Positions 32,222 to 49,560 of a DNA stretch of 64,000 bases are shown in pieces. This DNA is from Styela clava. Taxonomy: Eukaryota; Chordata; Ascidiacea; Stolidobranchia; Styelidae. The position numbers and the translations under genes were made by a program. The notes under the pieces were generated by a model, which saw nothing but the letters and a program-made list of their open reading frames with translations, made no database searches and had not been told where the DNA came from. Position 1 is the stretch's first letter, and each line of letters begins with the position of its first letter. The stretch lies in the NCBI RefSeq assembly GCF_964204865.1, contig NC_135263.1:15669426-15733425 (forward strand), written 5' to 3'.

Positions 32222-35200
32222 ATGATAGTTTGGATTGCAATTTTCTTGTTGCAGCCATCACCTTCAGGTATCCTAAAAACAGTAATCTGTATCTGTGCAT
32301 TATTTGCAAGTATTCTTCGAAGTTATTTTTATCATTTAGTTCAAAGGGGAACTTGGAATGCAAGTGGAAGCTATGAATACTATGTTTCAAAGGCTGGTAT
32401 ATTGAACTCATATAATGAATCCTCGGAATATTGCAGTGAACAAGGTGGACGACTAGCTCTAGTAAAATCAAAAAATATCCAAGAATTCATACAGACATTG
32501 GTCGCAGATGGTTCAGGTTAGTCGTTTGAGCGCCTATATATATCAATTCTGATTAGATTAGTTTGTAGGGACAAACGAAGAAGAATTGTAATGCAATAGG
32601 ATACACACTGTTTAGATTCTAAAAGATGCATATATACCCATGCAACACGCGCGCAATAAAGTCAATTAACTTATAAGATGGACAATTCATTTGAACATCG
32701 GGAAACGAGTGAGTTCTGATAATTTATGCACATGCATATTAATCATTAATCAGCGCCAACAAAATAACGTTAATCATTGCGTCTTGATATATTTTGATTT
32801 GTTGTTTTCAAAATGGTACAATTTTAAACCCAACATTCCCCCGATGTCTTGTCGTTTTAAAACCGATGGTCTTGTGAGATAGAGATGTCAAACCTTTTAG
32901 AATTAATACCTCGTGAGAAATCATATGCTGATTCTACAGAACAATAAGTGTAGTAAAGGAGTGGAAACTTCTCATCCCAAATAAAAGGTGCAGTGAAAAT
33001 CGATACTTGAGAAACAAATGAATACCGACTCTTTTTCAGGAACACCTTATGGGTTTTTAATTGGTTTACGAGATAAGTTTGGGAACAATACTTTCACTTG
33101 GGATGATGGATCAGCATTAACATACAGCAATTGGCTTAATTTGGGGTCTGAGCCAAATAATGTCAATGAAACCTGTGCTGCGATGGGGTGGACACATTCT
33201 TTTTTGGCCAATTTACCGTGGTATGACATGAAATGCCAAGGCCGGAATGGATTTGTATGCCAAAGAGGCATAGGTATATATATATATATATATATATATA
33301 TCACACAATATATAAATGAATGTAGTTTTGAAGCAATACATGATAAGTAATAGTAGTAAAATAAAGTTATATCATTCTGAGCAAATGTCGTACACCGAGT
33401 TTTAGTTCAGAGATTTTTACAAACAATAACTATGCAGCGAAGTATATAATACCACCGATTAGTTATTATGGCTTTCAACGTCTTTTCACTATCAGACGCT
33501 AATAATATTAAAATGAAATGTGATAAAACTTGTAACTCTTTTTGAATATATTTTCTTTCAATAAACCCTAGGTCTATATTGGAGTGACTGGAGTAAATTT
33601 TCATCTTGCAACTGCAGCGTCAACGTCTTTTCACTATCAGACGCTAATAATATTAAAATGAAATGTGATAAAACTTGTAACTCTTTTTGAATATATTTTC
33701 TTTCAATAAACCCTAGGTCTATATTGGAGTGACTGGAGTAAATTTTCATCTTGCAACTGCAGCGGTCTTCAGCAACGTACACGGAGATGTATAGACTCTC
33801 AGCGTGAAGGACCAAACAACTGCTCCACTGCAGATATAGTTGATATAAATGTACACAAAATAGATTTTAAAATATCTTAGCGATTAGTAATTAGTATCTA
33901 CACAATACCTACTTCTGTTTTTGTATTAGATCTTGGAGTCTTTGGGCTCAGAATAAGCATAGGCACGTGAATGAAACAAATAATTTCTGAATTATATTGA
34001 ACTATTTACTTATTTCTAGAACCAGAGTTGTTCAATTCCAACGGAATGTCAAACAACAACGAGATCGAGTCCTGCAACAACGGCAGAACTTACATCTAAA
34101 CTTCTAACAACAGCTATCTCTACGATTGCAACTTGTAAATAAAAATACAGGATTTTCTAAAATGGAGAATTTGAACCATAAATTTATTCTAACCCAATGA
34201 TTACGATTTTAACTGAAAATCAATGAGTTTCTGAAAACTATGGTACTTAAATTTATTTGATAAAATCGATTATTTTTCAACTTATTTACTGGAGTAATTT
34301 TGTATGTATTATTTAAGAAAATCAACTCTAATATCCAGGGTTTTGCATAGTATTTTGTTGTAAAAATATGGCTAGTGAGTGTCAGGCAGAAACAATGTAA
34401 AGAAATGAAGATTATTATTATTGCGTCTGAGGGAATTTACAACAACAAAATCTCTTAAACCAAATTCCACAGCTTTTTGATTACACATTTGGTTTAATTT
34501 AATTAGGTTAACAAGTATTTTATTATACACACTTTTGCAGTTACGACGCAAGTGTCCATGTCGACTTCCACAACCTTTGTATCAGGTAAGGTATCCTTAT
34601 GAGTAATATATTTGAATATTGTTGGCTTATTATGAATGATTTACAATGCACTTTTTCGATATATTTTGATTACGTAAAATTTTGCGATAACAGCAATAGA
34701 TTCCATGCTGATCTCCACTTCTGATACATCATTATGCATATTTACCTTGAATATTGGAGGAATTGTTCTTGCTGATTGCTTTACATATATTAAGAAAATT
34801 GGAAAATAAATTATGCAATTTGATATTTTGATCACAAATTTAATCAGTGCGTAGTGAAATGACCTATTCTTTTCAGGAACAACACCACTTCTTTATTTTG
34901 CGATAGGAAGTGTAGGTGGAGCAGTAATTTCACTTACTGTTGTTGCTTTAGTTGTCTATTTGATTCGTAATAAACGGTAAGTGAAATGTCAAAAAGTGAT
35001 ATGATTACTTTTGAATACTTATTTGATTAACGTTTTTGCAGTGTGATATCCAATATAACTGAAATATTGAACATTTTTCAAACAAACCGATGGGGCAAGT
35101 CAAAAACGTCAACAATTAAGTCAAATATTCGAAAATATGTAGATATTTCGATGGGCTGTAACTTGTTAAAAAGTACACCATACACCAATGAAGGCTTAGA

Positions 35201-36962
35201 CTTGAGTATAATATACTTTAATGTGCTCCAATTAAAAACATAAAAATAAAACATCTATATATATGAGCAACATCATTACAAATTTATTACGAAATTATTA
35301 CAACGAATCTGCTCATATGACAATGGGAATAATTGCTCATGAAATGTTATTTTGAAGAGCCGCTAAAAACAAAAATTCCAATGAAAATACTCAAAAGGCC
35401 GGAACACCGTTGGGAGATCCAGAATACGCAATTATTGCTGGCACCAATATTGAAGGTATAAAGTTGTCTTATATAAAATTTATATTTCAGAAATTTGATT
35501 CCTAATATTTCGTGATGAAGTATTAACTTCCGCAACAAGTCCAATGACCATGGTGGCGTTCTTGTCATGTGTATAATTTTATGTATATTTATATCATAGA
35601 ATCTCTATGAAGAGGAAAGTTGTATCCTAAATCTGTTATTAGCTTTTTATAGGCATTTCGTGCTAAGGTTGGCTCTTAGCTTATGGTGCTAAATGGATTT
35701 TCATGGCTTGGGCTCGCTAGTCGTGCGCTAGTTTTTGAAGAAACCAAAATGTTATGTGACATCGTTTATCAGACAATGTCATCAATTTGAGTCTGGGGAC
35801 ATTTGATAACAGTAAAAAGACAAGTCAGAAAATAAAACACCGAACTTGATTGGCAATACAATCTTGTGTAGCTTCCAATATAATCAGAAAGCGCAATAGA
35901 AAGAGGATATTCAAATGGCGATCGGGACCTTATACCCATCCATTAATGTTGTACCTGCTATTCCTGAATTTTTTGCATTGTATTAGTCTGTATGCTCGTA
36001 CATCATGCATACTTTCAAAAGTATCAAAACATTCAACTATATCAATGTATACACTTTTTAGCTTCTCCTGAAGGAGAATATACAAGCATGGGATCAACAA
36101 GTCCCCCTCATAATAAACAGGACCTCCCCAAAAGAACCCCAAATCAGGGCAAACTCAGTTTAAAGATTACTGACAAAGCGAACGCCAAAACAGGTACGGC
36201 TAAAGGAAATTTAGATAACCAAAAATTGAAACCTATTTACAAGTATTCAGTCTACAGTTTTATGAACTCTAACAATTTGGAAATTTTCTCGTGTTATTTT
36301 GTGCATTCTGATATATATATATATATATATATTCTAGTCCAGTTTTGATACATATATTACCAGATTGACTTTTTTTTGAATGTTGAACTTCATACCTTGT
36401 CTTCGTAATTTTAATATGGTCATTACATTTAATCATTAGACATCAAGAATATTCATGGATCTTTTCGAACTTTGTACGCCTCCAAATATTAAGTTAAACT
36501 AGAAAGTTCTTAAGGCCGATAATTCTACAATTTCGACATTCCTTCAAGACATGCGTTGCATAACCACATATTTTGCAGTTTGAAAAGTTTGGTACCGCTT
36601 GGATTGTCTTCCCATTTATTAACAATTTTTTTCGGTCTCCTTCCTTTCCAAGTAATGAGTTAGGGTATCATTGCGCAAATATCATAAGTCTTTTGTGCTC
36701 GGGTATTAATTTTAATTTTTTGTTCTACATATTCGTTTTTCTCTTTAAAGCAACAGGACCAAATGTTGAGTATGTCAATATATTGAACATTACCAAAAAG
36801 ACGGCAAAAATGTCCGACAGCAAATATACTGTTAAGCCTGGTAGTTCAAAAGAAGATAAAGGGATTTTAAATCGAAATGAACAACTCCAAACTCTAGATA
36901 AGACAAAGGGATCTGAAATTATTTATATGAACACGAAGAATATCTCACCGGATACTGCTTAG
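32222..36962 (+). CDS. Receptor B: paralog of receptor A
   Basis: Exons 32222-32267, 32340-32516, 33040-33273, 33717-33850, 34020-34134, 34541-34585, 34877-34976, 35358-35455, 36062-36193, 36757-36962 give 428 aa. Every exon equals receptor A's length except the transmembrane exon (+9 nt). Layout is the same: signal peptide (MIVWIAIFLLQPSPS), CTLD with EPNN and WYD (LPWYDMKC), TSP1 repeat (WSDWSKFSSCNCSG), Ser/Thr-rich stalk, transmembrane helix, tail. Tail tyrosines are EYAII, EYTSM, VEYVNI, KYTV and IIYMN. The NPPY tyrosine of A is PPH here and YTNI has become YTSM. The start of the TSP1 exon is duplicated in tandem upstream (33475-33764). The acceptor of exon 8 is slightly shifted by a 1-nt deletion but the frame is kept. 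Confidence 0.87.
33275..33301. repeat. (TA)n microsatellite at the start of receptor B intron 3
   Basis: Uninterrupted TA repeats directly after the GT donor at 33274. Similar AT-dinucleotide runs occur in intron 9 of both genes at 26133-26154 and 36311-36332. Confidence 0.9.
33475..33764 (+). repeat. Perfect 145-bp tandem duplication over the TSP1 exon start of receptor B
   Basis: 33475-33619 and 33620-33764 are identical by eye. Each unit contains the end of intron 3, its AG acceptor and the first 48 nt of the TSP1 exon. The second acceptor (exon start 33717) gives the full exon. Use of the first (33572) reads about 33 codons and stops at a TGA near 33668, before the transmembrane exon. 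Receptor A has one copy only. Confidence 0.9.
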
Positions 36963-38349
36963 ATTCTAAAAGCTAACCGAACATCTTTTAAATAAGGAAA
37001 AAAGTATTTGCGCATACATTCTGAAGTCGGTGATAACCAAATTTAAACCAGTAATTTCAAAAATAAAAAAAATTCCCGTGAATGATTTGTGTTAGTAATG
37101 ATTGATCCAACACCAGCTAGCGCTCTAGGCCCTTCAGAACAATTTCATGAAGATTTGAATTTTCAACTTGAAAGTATCAATTAAAGTTCAAAATGTTCAA
37201 TGTCCTCCGTTCATATCCAACACAATACAAACAACGAGGAAACAATTTTGAACTTAGGAATCATACCCGAAATGAAAGCAAGTAATCAACCAAATAAAAA
37301 ACGCCGACGCCGAAGAAGCCATGCATTTTCTTCATTGACTCATGGATCCACCACAGCAAAGCGCAACTCTGGCAAAAAAAAATGTACGTGGAATGTCAAC
37401 TCAGTGAGTTTACAAGTACTTACACAAGTACACCGACGATCTTGAACTTTTATTATTTTAGAGATTTTCTGCATACTAAACTCGGCTGATTGTAATATTT
37501 TATGTAGTATTCTATGTAGTATTAGTTGGGAATTCGCTTATCTATTTTTAAAACGTACGTTCTACTATGTTTTTTTGTGTATAGTTTTATACCGTTTTGA
37601 ATCAATAGCTCAAAACGTTTGATTAATTTGTTAGAAAGACACTATTACCGAGGCACTTTTAACTTCCTGTTATTGTAATGAGTTTTGATTCGATGATGAC
37701 AAGAAACAGGCAAAACATTCGGTACAGGATACAAGGTGGTGGTAAAATGAAGACACCTTTTCTTTTTTAATTGTCATTTTTTGGTCACTGCACTTTTATA
37801 TGAAAGGGATAAAATGTTGACTGTGCTATATAATATAATAATATGTTAAATATTGATGAATCATTTTCTGGCATAATGAAATAAGGAGTAGATGCACCAG
37901 TGGATGTGTTATTTATACCAGTTTGGGTGGGGTAACGCCCACTTGTCTGCAAAGTAGGTCCCATGCCGTATTGAGTTGGCTGTCCTCCTATTCCTAATGA
38001 CTTAGTAAATATTGTATATTTGTGATAGTTTATATATTATGTAATTAATATATTACTGATCACACTAATCTTCTCAACTTCTTATTACTTGTCTCCCTTT
38101 ATGACAAAGGATGATTTTTGTATTCCTTGTACATTATTCATTCAACCAAATTTAGGTATCGTGCATCTGTACGAGTGATTACCGTACCACATACTGGTAC
38201 CAGTATTTCTGTAACTGGTGTAGTTTATTGTATCTATTCAATGCTATGAGGATTATATTAACAGTTTCTCTATTATTTCTTCATGTCTTTCAATGCCTCC
38301 AACACACCCCTGGATCGCACTGAATAACAGCGTTAGCAACCAGGCTATC
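36963..38349 (+). other. 3' flank of receptor B
   Basis: Homologous to 27226-29260 of unit A without the mariner-like element. The Lys/Arg-rich frame at 37200-37445 is not conserved in A and is taken as noncoding. Confidence 0.5.
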
Positions 38350-39062
38350 TCCACCAATTCACCTGTTTAGCATTTTTGAATTTCGTTCAACTGATCATTC
38401 GGGGAATACCCCACGAGCTATCTGGGGCCATCTCATATAACTGGGGTTACCATATTTTTGTGACTTCAAATCGGGACGCCTCAAAAGACAACGACCCTTT
38501 AGCTGTGATTTTGTAACTTCACATTTTCGGATTTTATTACATAGGCCTACATTCCTATATTTAAAGATGTCTCGGCTATCTTTATTGACCATATTGTTAT
38601 CGAAATTTCATGCGCATATTCTCTGTCCAAATATCGGGTTCAGTTCGAAAAATAAGAAGGAATTGACGTTAACGATACCAATTTAGACTAATTAGTATTG
38701 GTTTTACATGCGATATGTCTGCCATCAATGGGAATCAGCGGGAAACGAACGCATTCATCTTCAGTAAGAAAGCTAGCGCTGCGCTACACAGAAACAACAG
38801 CAACGAGAACATGTTTGTGTATTATGCTGGAAAAGCGGGACTTTTGGTTGACTTATCGGAACGGCGGGACAAATCGCTGAAAAGCGGGACTGTCCCGCCT
38901 AAAGCGGGACGTATGGTAAGCCTACATATAACCTCTGTGTCCCGTGGGCGAATGCTCTTGGTGGTTCAGCTGCCAGTCATACTCACCAGCGATACCAGTG
39001 TTCTAAAAACTCAATTTCCTACTTCACAAACGTAATTAGATATCAACCCTTGGGTGTCGCGG
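38350..39062. mobile_element. Insertion in unit B with 'gcgggac' repeats
   Basis: Unit A goes directly from 'agcaaccagg' to 'cgataaccag' (29255-29285). Here about 0.7 kb intervenes. Inside, 38443-38928 has weak inverted ends (GGTTACCATA on the left, TATGGTAAGCC on the right) and internal repeats of 'aaagcgggac'. It looks like a degenerate DNA transposon; the superfamily is not determined. Confidence 0.5.
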
Positions 39063-39692
39063 CTCGATAACCAGTTTTGGTTTCCCGAGACTTCCCTTCC
39101 CGAGTAAAAGTGTATATATGTTATAAATTTTTTTTATAATTGTCAGTTGGAATGTTTGTTATTTGAAGTAGACGAATGAAAGTTGTAACAGAAATGGTAT
39201 GAGACAGAACAAAAGTTTTCTTATCCAAATTTTGTGGTCATGGAGTCGGAAACTTTGTCAGTCCAGATTCGAAAGTTGGATTTTTGTTACCTGGGAGTTG
39301 TTGGGCTTAATGAAAATGTCCTTTGACTTTACTGCCTTGCCTACTCCAAATTAGCTTCGTTACTTTAAATTCAAAGTATGTGTGAAAATAGCAAGGATTC
39401 ATTGTAAATTTGCATTCCAATAAATCATAAAAATATAAATCGGCTCTCTCTTCGCCGCCCGCATTTTTATCTGTGGGAGTATTCAAAGGGCAATGTGTAG
39501 CCTGTGAGAACAATCATCAAACAATTGGTCAACTCATGGCTACAATTTCAAGGAAAATCAGGGAAATGTGCATAGAAGAGTGGGTATGAGTGATTGACAA
39601 TCTGGTCCAGCAAGTCTGCCTTCAACGCCGAGGAGGTCACTTGGAAAATATTTTCAGTTGAGAGTATAATTTTTGTGCAAAACGACCTAGAT

Positions 39693-40476
39693 CAGGGTGG
39701 TCCAAAGATGCGAGGTTGAAGGGCTGCAAACACGTTTGAGAAGGTCTCGCGTGTCGCAGTTTTGAGGGATATATATAAAGCCTTTATTTAGTTTAAAATT
39801 GATTTCCGAGAAGTATCATCATGGTATTTTTCGTATCTTTTCTCGTGTTTGGTTTTGTAATGTCGCTTCAAATTATATTCTGTCGTGACATATATTACTG
39901 GAAACCACACCAGACACTGTTGTTGGTCGTTTTAGTGGGCAAGGAAATACGTTTCCTCCCAGTTTTCCTCTGTTACCTTTTTTTGTGATGAATTGTTATA
40001 TTTGACTAATTTAATAATTTAAAGCGTGAGCAGGCCTAGTGCTATCGTCAAAGAACAACCAAGTCCGTCTAAGTTGGGATTTCGGCACCTAGCCAAAAAA
40101 TGGATTGAGCGGTACCAAGTCAGCTCAGCGTTTTGCCACTGCTTTCACAAGGCCCACGCTCGAAAATATAGAGGTGTTTTCACAATAATGAAGGCATAAA
40201 CGTCTCTCCAAATAAGGAGTTGGCGCGAGCTTAATTAAAGTGTGAAGTTGAGATGAAAACTTATCTCATCGAGTCAATTCGTTCTCTTTGCACCGTCATA
40301 CTGAAATTCCGTGATTTTAACAAACATCATTCCCAACATCGGGATTAGGAAAAGGGTTTAAATCTCGGGATCCCAACCCCTGTTGGAACTGCTGAAAAAA
40401 CTCAAAAATGTCCTGCCAATAAATACAAATATACGCTAAAATTGCTCTGCATGGTGCCATGGTTTGGACCTCCCTG
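39693..40476. mobile_element. Non-autonomous hAT-like element
   Basis: 784 bp. Inverted ends are CAGGGTGGTCCAAA and, from the right, CAGGGAGGTCCAAA. The 8-bp flanks ACCTAGAT (39685-39692) and ACTTAGAT (40477-40484) differ at one base. No transposase is recognisable inside. Confidence 0.85.
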
Positions 40477-40719
40477 ACTTAGATTATTAAAACTTAGGGT
40501 ACAATTATACAAAAACATCATTTGAGGCGCAAACAAAATTGAATAAATTTCCTTATTTTTGTAGAAGTAATAAATTCATAGGTTCTGTTTTTGGGTTCAC
40601 TCTGTAATATGATATACTAATGCTTATGGTTTTTATGGTAAAACAAGCGATGCAAGTGACGGACGCGTGTGGTGAAATGAGAGAAATGAATGATACAAAA
40701 GGGACATGAAATTACCTCC

Positions 40720-40885
40720 TGTATGTAAACGTGACTATCATGCATATTTGTTAACAGTGATGATGACACCATTGAATTCTACAACGAGTCTCTTTTCAAG
40801 CATCTACTTCCTGGTTTACTTCCTGCTGTGAAAAAATCATTGGCCTCAAATCGATATATCGTTGGTGAACAGAACCGATAACTTT
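40720..40885 (+). repeat. Stub of a third receptor unit
   Basis: Matches 30640-30800, the start of unit B, including 'tgaaaaaatcattgg' and 'atatcgttggtgaacag'. The similarity stops at about 40880. It is about 10.09 kb from the matching point in unit B, the same period as A to B, so the array once extended further or the sequence was left by unequal exchange. Confidence 0.75.
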
Positions 40886-43800
40886 CATGTGCGATGCAAA
40901 TTTAGGCTTTGTTTGCCTATCAAGAATCTGGTAGTCACGACACCAGCTTAAATTTTTCAACTCGATGTGTTTATTTCATGTTCTAATGGAGGCGACATAG
41001 AACACAAAAATACATTTTCAGCAATCAATACACACGCGGCAGATACCGCAGAGTGATATATTTTCCAGTAGTTCTTTGTTGTCACACGAATCACTACTTT
41101 GGCTGACTGTATGAGGTTCGTTATGACCTGATTTGAACAACACACTCCAATTTGGAAATATTTCAAAATTGTATATATGCCTTCAGATATCAGAAAAATA
41201 GCAAAAAGTCTTATAGCTTTATCTCTTGAAATACATAAATAACGGTCTGAATTTCAATTGTGATGTAATACCAATGTAACAATGATTTATGTTCACAACA
41301 ATCCATTCCTATTTGTTAAAATTGAATTTCCAATCGATTCTCATATTGTCTTTATAATATACCCGGAGGAATGAAGTAGCAAATAACACACTGTCAGAAA
41401 AAAACTATTTATTGATTTTAGTTTCGATGCAAAATAGGAATTGCAGGTAAATGCCATGGGGAAATGTCATTTACTTAATACTCATCACGCTATAATTTCT
41501 GTTATTTGTCTTTATATTGGGGGGAGATTTCCTGAATCCAGCGACATGAAAATCGATAGTCATCGGCAAAATTTCAGGTCACAGCTAAAAGCAAACCAAG
41601 CGATATAAAAGTAGAGTAATATGCAAGCAAAATATATTCCCATTCACATCATCATCCATGTATATTCCATAAATGGAAAAAGCCATACTACTGGTCACTC
41701 ACTACATTTGAGAATATGCAAAACTGCATGGTAATATATAATGAAAAAAATATATATATAAAATGGAAATAAGCAAAATACGATATGTAATATACAAGCT
41801 AATGTGAAAATTAGTTACATCGTGTCCGATTTTTGAAGATGAAATGATTGCGAAATACGAATATTACTGCATGTTATTTTCTAAAGAAAGAAAGGTTATA
41901 ACAATGCGTTTATCTTATCTTGTGACGTCTATAAAACACATGTACAATATTATTTGTAAAATCGGGTATAAAGGATTGTCAAAGAAATGCATATTGGATA
42001 TTTTGTAAAATTTTGCTCAATACGGTTACAAGTACATCCACACCCAAAACACAAACCCATTTACATAGCATATCAGAGCAATGCTGAACAACTGGGAAAT
42101 GAAAAAGGACTAAGAACTATGTCCTAAGCCAACGGTTTCCAAACTGTGGGGCCCATGGCCCTCGCGGAGCAATTGAAAAGGGCCACAATGCCAGGCGCAA
42201 AACTGATTTTACTTTTGACTTCACAAAAAAAATCCCCATTCTTCCTAGTTTCATTGCTTGATCAGGTTATTTCACAGGTGTTTTCACTTTGTTGAGCATG
42301 AATTATTTGAACACAATGGGATTTGGAATTTACCAACCATAATAACACTATGAATGTCACTGGAATGATAGACAGGGGGCCATGAATGCTAATAGCCTCT
42401 GGAAGGGGGCCACGAGCCATGGAAGGTTGGGAACCACTGTCCTAAGCAAATAAGCTTGCGATTATATTGCAAAGAATTACCGGTATATCTAAATATCGAA
42501 CAGTATTTTTGTCGTTTTGTGCTCGTTGATTGTCGAGGGTTGATGCTATGCAACGCCGCGTCATACTTGGATGGTGATTGACGAAGAACGATTTTTTATT
42601 ATATTTAACAACCGATGTACGGATTGGAATAACCTCGTACCTACTGTGAGTAAACCCGCAAATACATTCGCGAAAAGTCGAGCATGCCCGCAACAATGAA
42701 ATTGCTCTGTGAACAGGGCGTAGTTAAAATATAACGAACAATAAATCGTTGTGCAAATAAAGATACGAAAACCACACACAAAAAATACATAGCATGGAAT
42801 GGGGTGCACGCCCAAGCAAAAGTCAACGGTATGTCAAAACAATTTAAATTTTATAACTAGTTGCCAATTTAATTTGATAATATATCTGCGCACTTTGGGA
42901 ATTACCAATACCGGTACAAAAATAATTAAAAATTGATTATAATATTATTCTGGTGATCTTATTGATTGTATCCGATAATAAATATAAAAAATGTAATAGG
43001 AGTAAATTCTGTTATCGGGCACAATCTTACATTAATTAATCATTTACTAAACTATGATTTCCTTATCATGTTGTGTTTACGAAGTATCAAATTATCATGT
43101 ATGTATGTAGCCACGTACATTCAGAAATGAGAATTGAAGATCAATCTCACCAAAATATATTCCGGAGGGATACTAATGGAGTCACTGAAACGCAGCAACC
43201 TCATAAAAGATTCAAAGCCAAAATCAGTCACTGTCAACTCGAAATGGGATCAGTTTTATAATCCTGTTCCGACGATAGTTATCCGAATTAAAATAAATGA
43301 GACGAATAAATTTCTCATAAAAGGATAAATCAAGCGTTGAAAATACAGTTACGATTTGGTATAACAATTAGATTTTGGAAATTTTATTCAGATCATTACC
43401 TTTAATGTTACGCTTTTGTCGGATAACTTTAAAAATTATTTATTATTGCAGGCGCTCATTTTGTATTGAATAAAAGCTTTAATCATGAAAATACCTTTTC
43501 GGAAAACAAATAAAATTTACAACTTGCCGAGATTTCAAGTCGCCGAGTGACCTCGATGAATGAAACAAAAATAATTCCTTAATGCGTGAAAACTACACGT
43601 ATAATCAAAATAAAAATGAAATAATTTTTTGTCATAAATATCTGAATACGTGTTGTTGATGAAACACGAACGACGACTTTTAAGCTTGAACGGATATTAT
43701 GCAACCCTGTTTATGACGCTTATTTATTTATGTCTACTTACAGCGTGATGAAAAACTTAATTAGGATTGTTTGACGACAACTCGAACTCTATCGATATAT

Positions 43801-44357
43801 ATGTCTATACCGGGTAGCGGTAACTGTTACATGGTATACATACCACAATGCATAAACTTATAATAAAAGGGCATATGATGACAATTTTTTTGTATGACGA
43901 GGCGCTGCATTACTCGGTAAAATGCAGCGATCACATAGCGTTATATACTGTGCTACTATTTCCTTCATGATTCATAATAAATGAAATTAGTGTAAAACAA
44001 TGATACAGAGTTGACAGCCGGATGACATTATCATAGCAGAACAACCAACGAATCGTGTGAGAACGGGAAGTTGTATCAAATTATAAATATAATTGAATTC
44101 AACGTTTGGACATTATAATTCTAATAAAACAATCAAATAATCTATAATATTTGTAAAAAAGCAAGCAATCTCACCAAATTAGAATATACAAAATGCACAG
44201 CCATCAAAATTTGCTCCGTTTTATATAAGACAAACGAGGTTATTATTCATCTCATGGTATATTCATCAAAAAAATTACAGTACGTTCGACTGCAACAACT
44301 ACCCGTTTGTTTTCCACAGCGATTTTAAACAATCAATAGAAATGTTACCCCACAATG
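40886..44357. other. Intergenic; only a small hAT element seen
   Basis: AT-rich sequence between the receptor array and the 3' end of the calcium pump. Short open frames (for example 42442-42826, 43073-43328) are unsupported. TTTATT (AATAAA on the minus strand) near 43733 could serve the pump's transcript. Confidence 0.45.
42130..42439. mobile_element. Miniature hAT element, same family as hAT-b
   Basis: 310 bp with a perfect 8-bp duplication TCCTAAGC at 42122-42129 and 42440-42447. The right end reads CAGTGGTTCCCAACC on the minus strand; the left is CAACGGTTTCCAAAC. Shares internal blocks with the element at 11970 and 20070-20117. Confidence 0.88.
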
Positions 44358-49419
<5,062 letters not shown>

Positions 49420-49560
49420 ATGGAGTTACAATCAATAATATTCGTATTATCGATGACAATTCAATTAACCAATACCCAAGCGAACGAGATCGATAATGGG
49501 GGCCAGGATCATATTGAGATAGCGAACAGCCAAGAAAAGACACGTTCATTGCGGAATCAG
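49420..49560 (+). CDS. Candidate first exon (or tiny gene) for a secreted peptide
   Basis: ATG at 49420 opens 47 codons ending at CAG|GTATTTTC. The first ~21 residues (MELQSIIFVLSMTIQLTNTQA) resemble a cleavable signal peptide, followed by a polar segment (NEIDNGGQDHIEIANS). Without splicing the frame continues 12 more codons to a TAG at 49597-49599, giving 59 aa. I could not find the following exon. It is not similar to any family I recognise and could be chance. Confidence 0.3.

Larger units (their letters stand above)
30630..39115 (+). repeat. Segmental duplication unit B (receptor B)
   Basis: Second copy of the receptor unit. Its first ~170 bp (30630-30800) have no match at the left of unit A but do match 40720-40885, so the true unit starts here. 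Unit B has its own insertions near 31207-31472 and 38350-39062. Confidence 0.85.

Noticed and set aside
32268..32339. Open reading through receptor B intron 1, giving a continuous 99-codon frame
   Set aside because: The matching intron in receptor A contains an in-frame stop, both copies have a GT donor and AG acceptor at the same places, and the lectin frame is identical with the intron removed.
33572..33619. First copy of the TSP1 exon start in receptor B as a real extra exon
   Set aside because: It has no donor site before its in-frame stop; it is a by-product of the 145-bp duplication. Kept as a finding (decoy acceptor), not as an exon.
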